Shown here: positions 8,203 to 17,246 of the stretch, in pieces
Position numbering within the stretch: the stretch's first letter is position 1
Layout of the letters: every line of letters starts with the position of its first letter
Assembly (NCBI GenBank): GCA_964537505.1
Contig: CAZICK010000018.1
Location: 1 to 50,521 of the forward strand
DNA from: DAINBT01 sp036732785
GTDB lineage: Bacteria > Planctomycetota > Phycisphaerae > Sedimentisphaerales > SM23-30
Reading direction: 5' to 3'
DNA length: 50,521 nt
Translations under genes and position numbers: made by a program
Notes under the pieces: generated by a model
What the model was told of the DNA's origin: nothing
What the model saw: the letters and a program-made list of their open reading frames with translations, nothing else
Database searches by the model: none

Positions 8203-9879
8203 ATGAGCAAGATCAAACAACCATCTCAGACAAAAACGAGAGGCTCCGTGCTCGTACTTGCGGTGGTGGGGATACTTGTTCTTACACTTTTGGGTCTTAG
8301 TCTGCTGAGAATAGCGTTTGGGGCCAGGCTGCATGCAATAAGGGTGAAACAGCAGGCTGTAGCACTGCTTACCGCGGAAGCGGGTTACGAACGTGCTCTT
8401 GTTCAGATGGGCCAGGAGAAGGATTTGGTTACCGCCATAAGCAATGCTCCCGGTGGTGTCATACGCGGAACCGTAGATTTTAAAAACAGTAAGGCCGATT
8501 ATGAAATCAGGGCTTATACCTTTTTTGGCGCTCGACCCATCTATCGGGTTAAATCGGGAGGGCGTTGCGGGCGGTCCGGCAGGATCATAGATGTTCTGGT
8601 ATCTCAGAACGTTAGCGGCGCATGGGAAATGAACGAATGCAGGGCTCCCAATAGCCCCCAGACCACCCGCCAAGTACCTTTTTATTCCGGTGATATTATC
8701 GATATGCCATTGCATATAAATTGTCAAGATAAACCCGACGATGTATTCCGTGACATCGGCATATCCGGCAATCCAAGGTTTTTACGTCCCGTATCAATGG
8801 GTGAGTCTCGCTATGATCGTCGCGACAGGAATAAATACGAAGGTGTAGATGGTCTTTTTGAAGGCGGGATTTACTTTAATCAACCCGATCGTAAGATTGC
8901 CGATCATGAAAGCCTGGTGGCGAAAGTTGCGCGTTTCAAGTCAGATTCGTCTTTCGTGTATAAGCCGTACCAAGAGGCTACCGTCAGCGATGCTGTGCCT
9001 GCTGTTCAGCTTGAGTTTTATGTTGATGGTGATAGTGGTAAAGGTATGGTCAAGGTGTTCGAGAATTGTACCGTGAAACTCACTTCCGGCGGCAAATGGG
9101 ACTACAAAGTCGGTAGTGGCGATGCCCCATACGAAAAGGCTCCCATTTACGCCTATCATTACGTCAGAAGGAGCGAAAGAAGGGGAAGGGTCTATGAGAT
9201 CGAGGATACGTATGTCAGGCAGAGTCTCGGCAAAGACAAGTCCGAACCGGGAGGCCAGATATATGTCAAGGGTAACGTAATAATAGGCGGTCAAGTTCCC
9301 AGTGTGCTCAAGGGCAGGCTGACTGTGGTGGCAACCGGTAATATCTGGATTGCCAATTCTGTTCAGTATGACAATACCGGGACATCCCGTTTGTCTGCCG
9401 AAGATTTACCCACAGACGATAATCCCAGCGCTTTGGGTTTGATTTCCTGCGATGGTGTGGTCAAGGTGATCGATCCTGGTCTTAGTGCTGCGGGTGGTAC
9501 TGGGCCGCCCGACATGAAAAATGCAGGGCTGATGTATAGAGAGGCAGGACTTCTCGATCAACTCGGTTCCGAATCGTACGAGAGAGTGTTGCCTGAACCT
9601 ATGGTAGTTGAAGCAGCCATAATTGCCGGTGGAGGCGGATGGGGGATGGAAAATGCCGAATCAAGAAAGGTACGAGCCGATATGCAACCGTCTCATTTGG
9701 TCGTTCATGGCTCCATTACCGAAGCTGTGAGGGGTGTGGTCGGACCAGATTATCACAAATGTTATTATTTCGACCAAAGATTGTCTAATGGGCTCCCGCC
9801 CGGTGACATCTGGCTATATACGAAATATGTTCCCATTCCCGGCGGCTGGAGTGACTATCGGGCGGATAGCGCCCACTAG
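8203..9879 (+). CDS. Large PilX/GspK-like minor pilin with unknown C-terminal domain
   Basis: 558 residues starting at ATG 8203. The N-terminus has a basic stretch ending TKTRG, then SVLVLAVVGILVLTLLGLSL, a membrane helix like that of PilX/GspK proteins, which often lack the +5 Glu. The remainder is a long extracytoplasmic domain with segments such as IYVKGNVIIGGQVP and KGRLTVVATGNIWI that suggest beta-helix or bactofilin-like strands; I do not recognise a family. Its place after two pseudopilins and before pilM fits a tip subunit. Confidence 0.65.
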   Translation: MSKIKQPSQTKTRGSVLVLAVVGILVLTLLGLSLLRIAFGARLHAIRVKQQAVALLTAEAGYERALVQMGQEKDLVTAISNAPGGVIRGTVDFKNSKADYEIRAYTFFGARPIYRVKSGGRCGRSGRIIDVLVSQNVSGAWEMNECRAPNSPQTTRQVPFYSGDIIDMPLHINCQDKPDDVFRDIGISGNPRFLRPVSMGESRYDRRDRNKYEGVDGLFEGGIYFNQPDRKIADHESLVAKVARFKSDSSFVYKPYQEATVSDAVPAVQLEFYVDGDSGKGMVKVFENCTVKLTSGGKWDYKVGSGDAPYEKAPIYAYHYVRRSERRGRVYEIEDTYVRQSLGKDKSEPGGQIYVKGNVIIGGQVPSVLKGRLTVVATGNIWIANSVQYDNTGTSRLSAEDLPTDDNPSALGLISCDGVVKVIDPGLSAAGGTGPPDMKNAGLMYREAGLLDQLGSESYERVLPEPMVVEAAIIAGGGGWGMENAESRKVRADMQPSHLVVHGSITEAVRGVVGPDYHKCYYFDQRLSNGLPPGDIWLYTKYVPIPGGWSDYRADSAH

Positions 9880-10037
9880 CCCAGACAATTCATCAATCTT
9901 CCCAATCGTATTTATAACTGCTTGTAAATGCAAGTTTTTGCTATCAAAAAGCCGATGTTGGTCCAATAGTAAGAACTAATGATTGGAGTTTTCCGTAGTA
10001 CGGATGTGTGATAGTTTTGTAAAGATGTACAGCGGGA

Positions 10038-11141
10038 TTGGAGGATTTTGATCTGGAGCTGTTGCTTAGTGGCAAGCAAGAAGTATTTGGGCTTGATATA
10101 GGTACATCCTCGGTTAAGGTTGTCCAATTACGTAAAGATAGTGATGGCTATGTGGTTTCCGCCGCTGCCAGGGCTGATGTTTTCCAGACCAATTCAGGTG
10201 ATGCCAATCAAAAAAGACTTGATGTTGTGTCCGCCATTCGCGAATGCGTGAAATCGTCGCATATTCGTAGCAGATATGCTATTTGTGGAGTTTGTGGTCC
10301 AGATGTTGCTGTGCGTAGTTTCAGTTTTCTCTCGTTGCCCGATGTGGAGATTTCCCACGCCGTCGTTCTCGAGGCTGAGCAGGTCTGTCCATTTGAGACG
10401 GACCAGAGCGTTGTTGACTATCAGGTGATTGCCAACGTTGCCGCGAGAAGTTCGTTACATGGCAATCAAACCCCTATTCGCGAGGATGATGGTGTAACTT
10501 CGGGCATATTGGTTGCGGCCACCAATGAGGTAATAATAAGAAGAAGGCAGTTGATCAAAGAAGCGAAGCTTCATTGTGTTTTTATGGATGTGAATAGTTT
10601 GGCGTTGTTGAATTGGCTTCTTGAAAACGAAGAACTTTTACCTGGACAGACGATAGCGGTTTTGGATATTGGCAATTCGTTTACAAGTCTAGCCGTAATA
10701 CGACACAACGGCCTGCCTTTTATTCGTGATATAGCATACGCAGGTAATGATATTATCAATCATATAGCGATTGAACATAAGATGTCCGTTCAGGATGTGC
10801 GTAGCATTCTTTATGGCGGCAAGGCTGTGGGTCAGCATCTTGCTGATGTCGGCGCCAGTTTTAAAAAGGCCTGCAACAAATTAGTTACCAACATTACACA
10901 AACATTGCGATATTACATGGTTCAAGAAACAGTTCATGTTGACAAGATATACATCTGCGGTGGTTTTTCTCAGGCCCATGGGCTTATCGAGTTACTTGAC
11001 AGCCAATTGCCTTCAGATGTGCAGTTATGGCATCCGTTTATGAAGGTTCGTTGTCAAGCCGGAATGCCTGGTATGCATGTTCTTGAGGAGCACGGTTCGT
11101 CAATGGCCGTGGCCGCGGGACTGGCGATGAGGATGATTTAG
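10038..11141 (+). CDS. pilM: PilM-like actin-fold pilus assembly protein
   Basis: 367 residues of the PilM / FtsA-like actin fold: phosphate-1 motif VFGLDIGTSSVKVVQL near the N-terminus, phosphate-2 TIAVLDIGNSFTSLAVI in the middle and the adenosine motif IYICGGFSQAHGLIELL near residue 298. PilM is cytoplasmic, binds ATP and the N-terminal tail of PilN, and anchors the alignment subcomplex. The start is doubtful: TTG 10038 overlaps a GGAGG at 10040-10044, so translation may begin a few codons later at a non-ATG codon. pilN- and pilO-like genes follow. Confidence 0.87.
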   Translation: MEDFDLELLLSGKQEVFGLDIGTSSVKVVQLRKDSDGYVVSAAARADVFQTNSGDANQKRLDVVSAIRECVKSSHIRSRYAICGVCGPDVAVRSFSFLSLPDVEISHAVVLEAEQVCPFETDQSVVDYQVIANVAARSSLHGNQTPIREDDGVTSGILVAATNEVIIRRRQLIKEAKLHCVFMDVNSLALLNWLLENEELLPGQTIAVLDIGNSFTSLAVIRHNGLPFIRDIAYAGNDIINHIAIEHKMSVQDVRSILYGGKAVGQHLADVGASFKKACNKLVTNITQTLRYYMVQETVHVDKIYICGGFSQAHGLIELLDSQLPSDVQLWHPFMKVRCQAGMPGMHVLEEHGSSMAVAAGLAMRMI

Positions 11142-11180
11142 TGCGATTTCGCTTGCGCGGCTCTATGTGTCGCACTTTTT
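11140..11180 (+). terminator. Possible rho-independent terminator after pilM
   Basis: AGTGCGA (11140-11146, including the end of the stop codon) pairs with TCGCACT (11170-11176) and runs straight into TTTTT. The 23-base loop can form an inner GC-rich stem. It would limit read-through from pilM into pilN. Confidence 0.45.
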
Positions 11181-11266
11181 GTTATGTGTTGCTTATACGC
11201 TAACATTTAGGCAGATGTATATTATGCGGTAGTGTTATTTTTTGTTTTTAGTTGAAGGTGGTAGAG

Positions 11267-11980
11267 ATGTTCACCATTGACCTGCTGAAAGATCACGGTG
11301 TTCCCATAAAGAGCAAACCGGGCGGCACATTCCTGGTTGCCGTTTCTTTTATTGTTCCGGTTGCCCTGACGGCGGTTGTACTGGGTAATTACCTGCATGA
11401 TCGCATCCTTATAGTTCACAACAGGAATGCCACCGCAAGGCTTGAAGATGAAATCGAAGATTTAACGTCGCAACTGGAGTTGCGAAAATCAAGCATTGAG
11501 CAGAGAGACAAGATCAATGGCTGTCATAATGAGCTTGCCGACATTCTTCGCCAGTATATTCAGTGGACTGGGGTTTTGAGGCTTCTGGTAGAGAATATAC
11601 ATGAGAAAATGGCTTTGGAGAAACTTGAAGCCATGGCGGTGGAGAAGCCGGTGGATGTGCCGATTAAATCTACTGCGGCACAGACGAAAAAAGACAGTTC
11701 CGGCAAAGCGAGTTTATCAGAGATAGAGGACATGTCCAAATCTTCTGTTAAGAAGACAAAGAAAATTCTTAAGATCGAAAGATCTTTACGTGTAGGTCTT
11801 TCCGTTAAATTGCAAGACGATGTCGACGGTGATGATCTGCTTAGGAATCTTATATTCGAATTGGAGAATTCTAATTTGCCCAGAGGGAAAATCGGAGAAG
11901 CTAATCCCGGTCCCTCCGGTACGACAGATGATATTGTTAATTATTCAATTACTTGTCTTTTCGAGACAAATGAAAGTTAA
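11267..11980 (+). CDS. PilN-like inner-membrane pilus alignment protein
   Basis: 237 residues: a short cytoplasmic N-terminus MFTIDLLKDHGVP (the PilM-binding tail in PilN proteins, which usually reads INLLP), one membrane helix (about residues 22-44), a coiled coil (ARLEDEIEDLTSQLELRKSS) and a periplasmic domain. Assignment rests on position between pilM- and pilO-like genes and on topology; sequence similarity is weak. ATG 11267 preferred, after a GGTGG-type site. Confidence 0.7.
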   Translation: MFTIDLLKDHGVPIKSKPGGTFLVAVSFIVPVALTAVVLGNYLHDRILIVHNRNATARLEDEIEDLTSQLELRKSSIEQRDKINGCHNELADILRQYIQWTGVLRLLVENIHEKMALEKLEAMAVEKPVDVPIKSTAAQTKKDSSGKASLSEIEDMSKSSVKKTKKILKIERSLRVGLSVKLQDDVDGDDLLRNLIFELENSNLPRGKIGEANPGPSGTTDDIVNYSITCLFETNES

Positions 11981-11982
11981 TT

Positions 11983-12579
11983 ATGGATTCGGCTTATAAA
12001 AGATATTTTAAGGCAGTGGCATTGATATGGACAGGTTGTTTTGGGTTGCTGGCCCTGGTATATGTTTTTGCTTTCCTGCCGCAGAAGGAAGTTTTTGCTC
12101 AAACCGGGATCGACCTTGCCAAGGTGCAGGAGAAGTATGTTACTGTCAAAGACGCTGCCAGTGAGAAGGAGCAGGAGCGATTAAAAAGCGAAATCAAAAA
12201 TCTTGAAATTAAATTGGACGATTTCGTGGTGGATGTCAATAATGTTAACAGTGCTATATTGAGCATAAATCAGATCATTAAAGAAATAGAAGTGGGTGTG
12301 TTTACTCAAGTAAGAACCGTTAAACCAGGTGAGCGGTATGAGAAGATACCCGGCTGTCAGAGTCTGGGAAGGGTTTCCTGCCGAATAACTTTTACAGGAA
12401 GTTTCAACCAGTTTGCGAAGATTATTAACATTCTGGAACGGCACAAGCCAATTGTTTTTGTGGACAAATTTGAGGTAGCAAAATCATTGAAGGGTAACGA
12501 CCATAGGGTAGATATGACCTGGACTATTTTTGTCAGGGAGCCTGTCGAGGTAAATGCAGGGGAAGTCAAACAGTCATAA
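11983..12579 (+). CDS. PilO-like inner-membrane pilus alignment protein
   Basis: 198 residues beginning 2 bases after the preceding stop. It has a cytoplasmic tail, one membrane helix (about residues 12-32), a coiled coil (about 45-80) and a ferredoxin-like periplasmic domain with RVSCRITFTGSFNQFAKIINILER, a phrase close to the PilO signature in which a loop is followed by a helix ending in LE. It should dimerise with the PilN-like protein. Confidence 0.75.
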   Translation: MDSAYKRYFKAVALIWTGCFGLLALVYVFAFLPQKEVFAQTGIDLAKVQEKYVTVKDAASEKEQERLKSEIKNLEIKLDDFVVDVNNVNSAILSINQIIKEIEVGVFTQVRTVKPGERYEKIPGCQSLGRVSCRITFTGSFNQFAKIINILERHKPIVFVDKFEVAKSLKGNDHRVDMTWTIFVREPVEVNAGEVKQS

Positions 12580-12635
12580 GAATCAGATTCGGATTTTTTA
12601 AGAGTTGTTCTTACAAATAGAAACGAAAGTGTGAG

Positions 12636-13439
12636 ATGAGAATCATTGCTATAGCTAATCAGAAAGGCGGTTGTGGAAAAACGACTACGGCGGTCAATCT
12701 GTCCGCTGCCCTTGCGCTGAAGGGTAGTCGGGTTCTGTTGATAGACCTTGATCCGCAGGCTCACGCAACCCTGGGGCTGGGATATGGTCCCGAAGAGCTT
12801 GGGGTCAGCATTTATGATGTTCTGATAGATAATCATACTCCACTTGCCACAGCCGTGGTGAGCACATACGTTAAGGGACTGGACCTGGTGCCCAGCAATA
12901 TACTTCTTTCAGGGGCCGAACTTGAATTATCTTTAATAGCCGGCAGAGAGTTCGTGCTGCGTAGGAGAATCAACGCTCTGAACATTGATTACGATTTTTG
13001 TATTATTGATTGTTCGCCTTCTTTGGGAATACTGACTTTGAATGCTTTGGTTGCCAGTACTGATGTAGTAGTGCCGGTCCAGGCGCACTACTATGCCATG
13101 GAAGGGCTAAAGCAATTGCTCGAGACCATTGATATTATCAAACAGCGTTTTTCTCCGTACAGCGCTAATATTTTGGGTTTGTTGTTGACCTTTGTTGAAA
13201 CGAGAGCTCTTCTGAGTAAAGAAGTTCAGCAGCAGATGAGGGAATTCTTTGGTGATAAGGTTTTCGATGCCGTTGTTCATACCAGCATCCGATTGGCTGA
13301 GGCGCCTGGCGCCGGTGAAGCGGTTGTGACTTATGACTCAAAATGTAAAAGTGCCATTGAATATATGGCATTGGCCAACGAGGTAATCTATGGCAAAGCG
13401 AAAAGGCGGATTGCACAAGAAAGTCTCATCAATCTTTGA
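12636..13439 (+). CDS. ParA/Soj-family ATPase within the pilus locus
   Basis: 267 residues with a full set of ParA motifs: deviant Walker A KGGCGKTTT (residues 11-19), switch LLIDLDPQAHAT, Walker B-like DFCIIDCSPSLG and PVQAHYYAMEGL. Chromosomal ParA proteins usually sit with parB; there is no ParB here, so a role in positioning the pilus machine (as for TadZ/CpaE-like or other orphan ParA proteins) is my inference. The last 50 bases overlap the next gene in another frame. Confidence 0.88.
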   Translation: MRIIAIANQKGGCGKTTTAVNLSAALALKGSRVLLIDLDPQAHATLGLGYGPEELGVSIYDVLIDNHTPLATAVVSTYVKGLDLVPSNILLSGAELELSLIAGREFVLRRRINALNIDYDFCIIDCSPSLGILTLNALVASTDVVVPVQAHYYAMEGLKQLLETIDIIKQRFSPYSANILGLLLTFVETRALLSKEVQQQMREFFGDKVFDAVVHTSIRLAEAPGAGEAVVTYDSKCKSAIEYMALANEVIYGKAKRRIAQESLINL

Positions 13440-14202
13440 CGGAGTACCGATACCGCAAGATTCTGCTTCGCGGCCGGTCCATTCCTCAGATGATGAGGGG
13501 TCTGAGTCATTGCAGCATCGCTCGACGCCTTCATCGTCGAGCGAGAATCAGCCCCGAATGTATTCGGGCGAGACTCTGGGCGGAAGGGCTTCAGGCGATG
13601 GTCGCGGTGCTGGTTTTACCGGGAGGTTAAAAAAAAAGCTTTTTACCCCCTCGGCCGGCGTCAGCGCCGGCCGACAGAAGTTTATGGTGATATTGATGCT
13701 GGTTTTGGCGGCTGTGTTCGTGGTTAAGATTTACCCGTTGTTCAAATCGTCGCCGACCCCAAAAGGGCCGTCAAAACCGCAAACAACAAAATCACAGGTT
13801 AGAATTGCCCAGGGAGCTTCCGTTGTGAAAGATGCGGTAAGTACAAAAGATACGGGAGTTGTAGAAATTGCGGAGATCGATTGGCAGCGGCCCGAGGTTT
13901 ATCCTGCCCAACTGCGTGACGTGATGTATGTCAAAGAAGACAATGTTATAGAGGTCGGTGAATCCAAGGCGGATATTTTTGTTGTGGAAAGTATTCTGGC
14001 GGGCAAGACCAAGCGTTCCGCCGTTATCGGAATTAGACGTGGAGGAAACCCTGAGAATGTCGAACAAAGTAGAATACTAAAGGAAGGAGAAAGTGCCTTT
14101 GGCGCTACCGTAGTAACAATAAGTACCGAAAAGGACAGTGTTGAATTAGAAAAAGTGGACGGCGAGCGATGGTGGGTTAAATGTCTTTCCAGTCAGGAAT
14201 GA
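13390..14202 (+). CDS. PilP/GspC-like membrane protein with disordered N-terminus
   Basis: 270 residues: a basic, Ser/Gly-rich cytoplasmic N-terminus of about 95 residues, a membrane helix (KFMVILMLVLAAVFVVKIYP, about 97-117) and a periplasmic domain ending in KSAVIGIRRGG, LKEGESAFGATVVTIS and VELEKVDGERWWVKC, which resembles the HR-type domain of GspC/PilP that contacts the secretin. It starts inside the 3' end of the ParA gene (50-base overlap), suggesting coupled translation. The linker DNA holds three strong palindromes (separate entry). Confidence 0.65.
   Translation: MAKRKGGLHKKVSSIFDGVPIPQDSASRPVHSSDDEGSESLQHRSTPSSSSENQPRMYSGETLGGRASGDGRGAGFTGRLKKKLFTPSAGVSAGRQKFMVILMLVLAAVFVVKIYPLFKSSPTPKGPSKPQTTKSQVRIAQGASVVKDAVSTKDTGVVEIAEIDWQRPEVYPAQLRDVMYVKEDNVIEVGESKADIFVVESILAGKTKRSAVIGIRRGGNPENVEQSRILKEGESAFGATVVTISTEKDSVELEKVDGERWWVKCLSSQE
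13518..13674. repeat. Cluster of palindromes inside a coding region
   Basis: Four inverted repeats lie within 157 bases of the PilP/GspC-like gene: a perfect 10-bp stem TCGCTCGACG/CGTCGAGCGA (13518-13544, 7-base loop), a 7-bp stem CCCGAAT/ATTCGGG (13553-13568, 2-base loop), AAAAAGCTTTTT (13633-13644), and a perfect 10-bp stem TCGGCCGGCG/CGCCGGCCGA (13651-13674, 4-base loop). They fall in the codons of the disordered linker, where sequence is free to vary. They could be small palindromic insertions or mRNA structures. Confidence 0.7.
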
Positions 14203-14299
14203 AGAATTGTGGAAACTGGATCAACAGGGATGTGTCTGATTTGCCGATAATAGTCAAGGACAATGATATTTGAACATGAACTGCAGAGGGAGTATGGTT

Positions 14300-17206
14300 A
14301 TGATGAAAGGCCTGCAGCTTTCGATAATTTGTGGATTGTTGTGTATTTTCGCCTGGGCGCTGCCGGTCTGGGGCGCCTACGATGATGTGGACCTGGTGGT
14401 CTCGGCCTCTGTAACGGATTATATAGTCACAGTCAACAGTCCTCTGAGCATTCAGGTCATAGTGGCCAACGTTGGCACCAGTTCACTCACGTCAGATTCG
14501 ACCAACGAGATCGCGTTGTATCTTGTGACCGATTCAAGCAAGCCGGACGAACGGTTGGATATCGAGTCCGATACGGTTCCGGAAGCGGGCGGAACCAGAA
14601 CGATAACCCTTTCTTTGACAACTCCCGATGCGCCGGGTATCTACTACCTTTATGCTGCCGTTGACAGCTATGACATTATTGAAGAAAGCGACGAGCAGAA
14701 CAATCACAGTGATATTATAACCCTGGAGACTATTGATTCACCGGGTGAGTCCGGTTCTCTGCCCGATCTGCGAGTTACCAGCATCTATATCAACGAGGGT
14801 CCGGTAGTAGTGGTTGGCGACAGGATGTCTCTGAATGTTGCGGTGGAGAACGCAGGTGACGGCAGTACCGTGGTGGTTGCCGGTGACGCTCTATCCGGTC
14901 GTTTCGATGTGGCATTGTACAGCTATTATCTGAGCCATAATACCAAGCAAATGGAACCGATTGGACGGATGGATTTGTACTTTGATTATTCGCTTGATTT
15001 CGAGGATCCTGACGGCTTGGCTGGAAAGTTTTCTAAAGACCCGGACGATCCTAATGAAGCGGATGTATATAGCAGCGACCCTCTTGCTTTATATCTGCGC
15101 CAGCAATTCTCCATGACTACGGTGGACCTGCTGGACAGCTACGATGATAACGAAGAAGACTTTCCCCCTTCCATCCACTTGCAAATTGCTTTACAGGAGG
15201 AACTCAACTATATTATCAGTGGAGATAGTATCTACGATGTGGATCGCTTTTCAGCGGTGGATTTGCCGATTACTATGTTTGATCTGATTAACAGGGATCT
15301 GCAGGGTGAGAATCTGATTTTGCTTAACCGCCTGCTGCTGGAGCTTGCTTATGGGGGTGAATTAAGAAGCTGCCTCTACGATTCCCTGAATTCCGGCAGT
15401 ACGATTAACGCCGGCAGGAGCTTTCCCGTGCCGGAGCTTGCGGGCACCTATTACTATGTGGCTGTGGCTAATAAGGGAGGTCTGGTTCATGAATCTGACG
15501 AAGCGAATAACTGGGGGAATATCGTGGAGGTGAAGGTTATCGGCGCCCAGCCCGATCTGGTAGTTACGTCCACCGCTATCGCGAAGCGGGAGGGTGATAC
15601 TATTTATGTGACGGCCTTCGTGGAGAACATTGGTGGGGCCGACAACAATGGAGGGCAAGCATTGTTATACCTGTTTACCGATCCGGTTTTTGGACCTGTT
15701 CTCGGCGGCCAGGTGGTAGATCAGCAGGAATTGAGCGACACCATTGTTCCCGGCGGAATGGATATGCTACACTTATCCTTTGATGTTCCAGATCCCCTGC
15801 AGACTTACTATCTTGCCTTGCTGGTGGAGACCGATGACGACATCGAGTTTGACGAGACAAACAACTGGGGCGAAACCGTGATTTTGCAATTGCCGGATCT
15901 GGCTATCACCGCCATGGAAATTATGGAAAGCGTCAGTGATGATGTTTTGCAGGTCATGGTCCGGATCCAGAATGTCAACCAGGCCGATATAGATGAAGAC
16001 TTTACTGTGGAGTTGTTCCATCTTTCCGATGCCACCGAAGATACCAGCGGTAAGGAAGCGGTAATTTCTCAATCGGTATCGTCCCTGGCCGCAGGTGAGA
16101 GTAAAATACTGATCATGACATTTACCTATGAGGATATCTACGATACAGGCTATTTTGTGGCGGTTGCCGATTTCAATGAATTTATTGCCGAGGCCGATGA
16201 GTCAAATAATTGGGGTGAACTTGCAGTCTCGGGTGTTGTCGCTGTTGCCGATGTGGGCATAGAGCTTCGCAAAATGACGATCAAAGCCGACAAGAACAGA
16301 TCGGCGTCATGGGACTCCTTTACCATCTCCGGTACCATTGATGCTACCGCGGAAGAATTGATCGAAACTGAAGCGATAACTGTCAGTTTGGCTACGCAGG
16401 GGGACATCATCTATACTGAAACTATAGATATTAGCCAGGGAAGCCTAGTTGCTCCGGATAGCCAGAATTCCGACGGAAGTCCCGAGATACCCACAAGTTT
16501 TTCTGATAACTGGAAGAACTTTTCCGGTTTGCTGGGTGCCGGTGGTACTATTAACGGCAGAGTTACAAGCAAATCACAGGGTGACCGTCTGACCTTCCGG
16601 TATAAGAGCACTCGTCCCGACGGAATAACTTCGTTGGCGTTGGACCTCAGAGAAAGCTGGCAAAGGAAAACAGGCACCTTCCTGGTAGAAGCGAGAAAAA
16701 TCGATCTGGCCGGCCTATATAGTCCGGTGACCGCAGAGATTAGCTTTGGCGGTTATCTTGGTCGTGCCACTGTTGATGAGACTGTAATCAACGGTCGAAA
16801 GCCCGTTCCCATGCTTCTGTTGTCAGGCGTTGCCGATACTCTGCGTGTAGATAGTGCGGTCATAAGCGGAGAAGGTCGTTCTCTTTCCATCAATGGCGCC
16901 ATTGCCGCGGCGGCGGTACTTTCCACTGATCTATCCGATAAAGAAGTGACTATCACATGTGGAACGCAGATTTTCACTATACCCATTGGGAGTTTTAGCA
17001 CGTCGGGCCGACCTGGCGCCCATAAATTTACCTGCCAAAAAGTGGTAATTGGCCAAGATACCCAGATTACCGCTGTTATAGACATGGATTCGGCGAATTT
17101 CAAAATATCAATCAAAAATTCAGATGAGGAGATAAATAGGCCGATAACAGAGTGGAGATTTGGTGTTTCGTTTGAAGGCTTTGCTGCCGAAACCCTGATA
17201 AATTGA
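14300..17206 (+). CDS. Secreted CARDB-repeat protein of the pilus/secretion locus
   Basis: A 968-residue secreted protein. Signal peptide MMKGLQLSIICGLLCIFAWALPVWG, then at least four CARDB-type Ig-like repeats recognisable by the recurring endings EESDEQNN, HESDEANNWG, EFDETNNWGE and EADESNNWGE, each preceded by GIYYLYAAVD/TYYLAL-like strands. The C-terminal ~300 residues are unlike these and unrecognised. CARDB domains are common in cell-surface adhesion proteins. ATG 14300 chosen: AGGGAG lies 7 bases upstream and the signal peptide begins there. It sits between the PilP-like gene and the secretin, so it may be an accessory outer-membrane, pilotin-like or exported component. Confidence 0.82.
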   Translation: MMKGLQLSIICGLLCIFAWALPVWGAYDDVDLVVSASVTDYIVTVNSPLSIQVIVANVGTSSLTSDSTNEIALYLVTDSSKPDERLDIESDTVPEAGGTRTITLSLTTPDAPGIYYLYAAVDSYDIIEESDEQNNHSDIITLETIDSPGESGSLPDLRVTSIYINEGPVVVVGDRMSLNVAVENAGDGSTVVVAGDALSGRFDVALYSYYLSHNTKQMEPIGRMDLYFDYSLDFEDPDGLAGKFSKDPDDPNEADVYSSDPLALYLRQQFSMTTVDLLDSYDDNEEDFPPSIHLQIALQEELNYIISGDSIYDVDRFSAVDLPITMFDLINRDLQGENLILLNRLLLELAYGGELRSCLYDSLNSGSTINAGRSFPVPELAGTYYYVAVANKGGLVHESDEANNWGNIVEVKVIGAQPDLVVTSTAIAKREGDTIYVTAFVENIGGADNNGGQALLYLFTDPVFGPVLGGQVVDQQELSDTIVPGGMDMLHLSFDVPDPLQTYYLALLVETDDDIEFDETNNWGETVILQLPDLAITAMEIMESVSDDVLQVMVRIQNVNQADIDEDFTVELFHLSDATEDTSGKEAVISQSVSSLAAGESKILIMTFTYEDIYDTGYFVAVADFNEFIAEADESNNWGELAVSGVVAVADVGIELRKMTIKADKNRSASWDSFTISGTIDATAEELIETEAITVSLATQGDIIYTETIDISQGSLVAPDSQNSDGSPEIPTSFSDNWKNFSGLLGAGGTINGRVTSKSQGDRLTFRYKSTRPDGITSLALDLRESWQRKTGTFLVEARKIDLAGLYSPVTAEISFGGYLGRATVDETVINGRKPVPMLLLSGVADTLRVDSAVISGEGRSLSINGAIAAAAVLSTDLSDKEVTITCGTQIFTIPIGSFSTSGRPGAHKFTCQKVVIGQDTQITAVIDMDSANFKISIKNSDEEINRPITEWRFGVSFEGFAAETLIN

Positions 17207-17246
17207 TGTGACAAGACAATATAAATCTGGAGACGGATATGTCATT

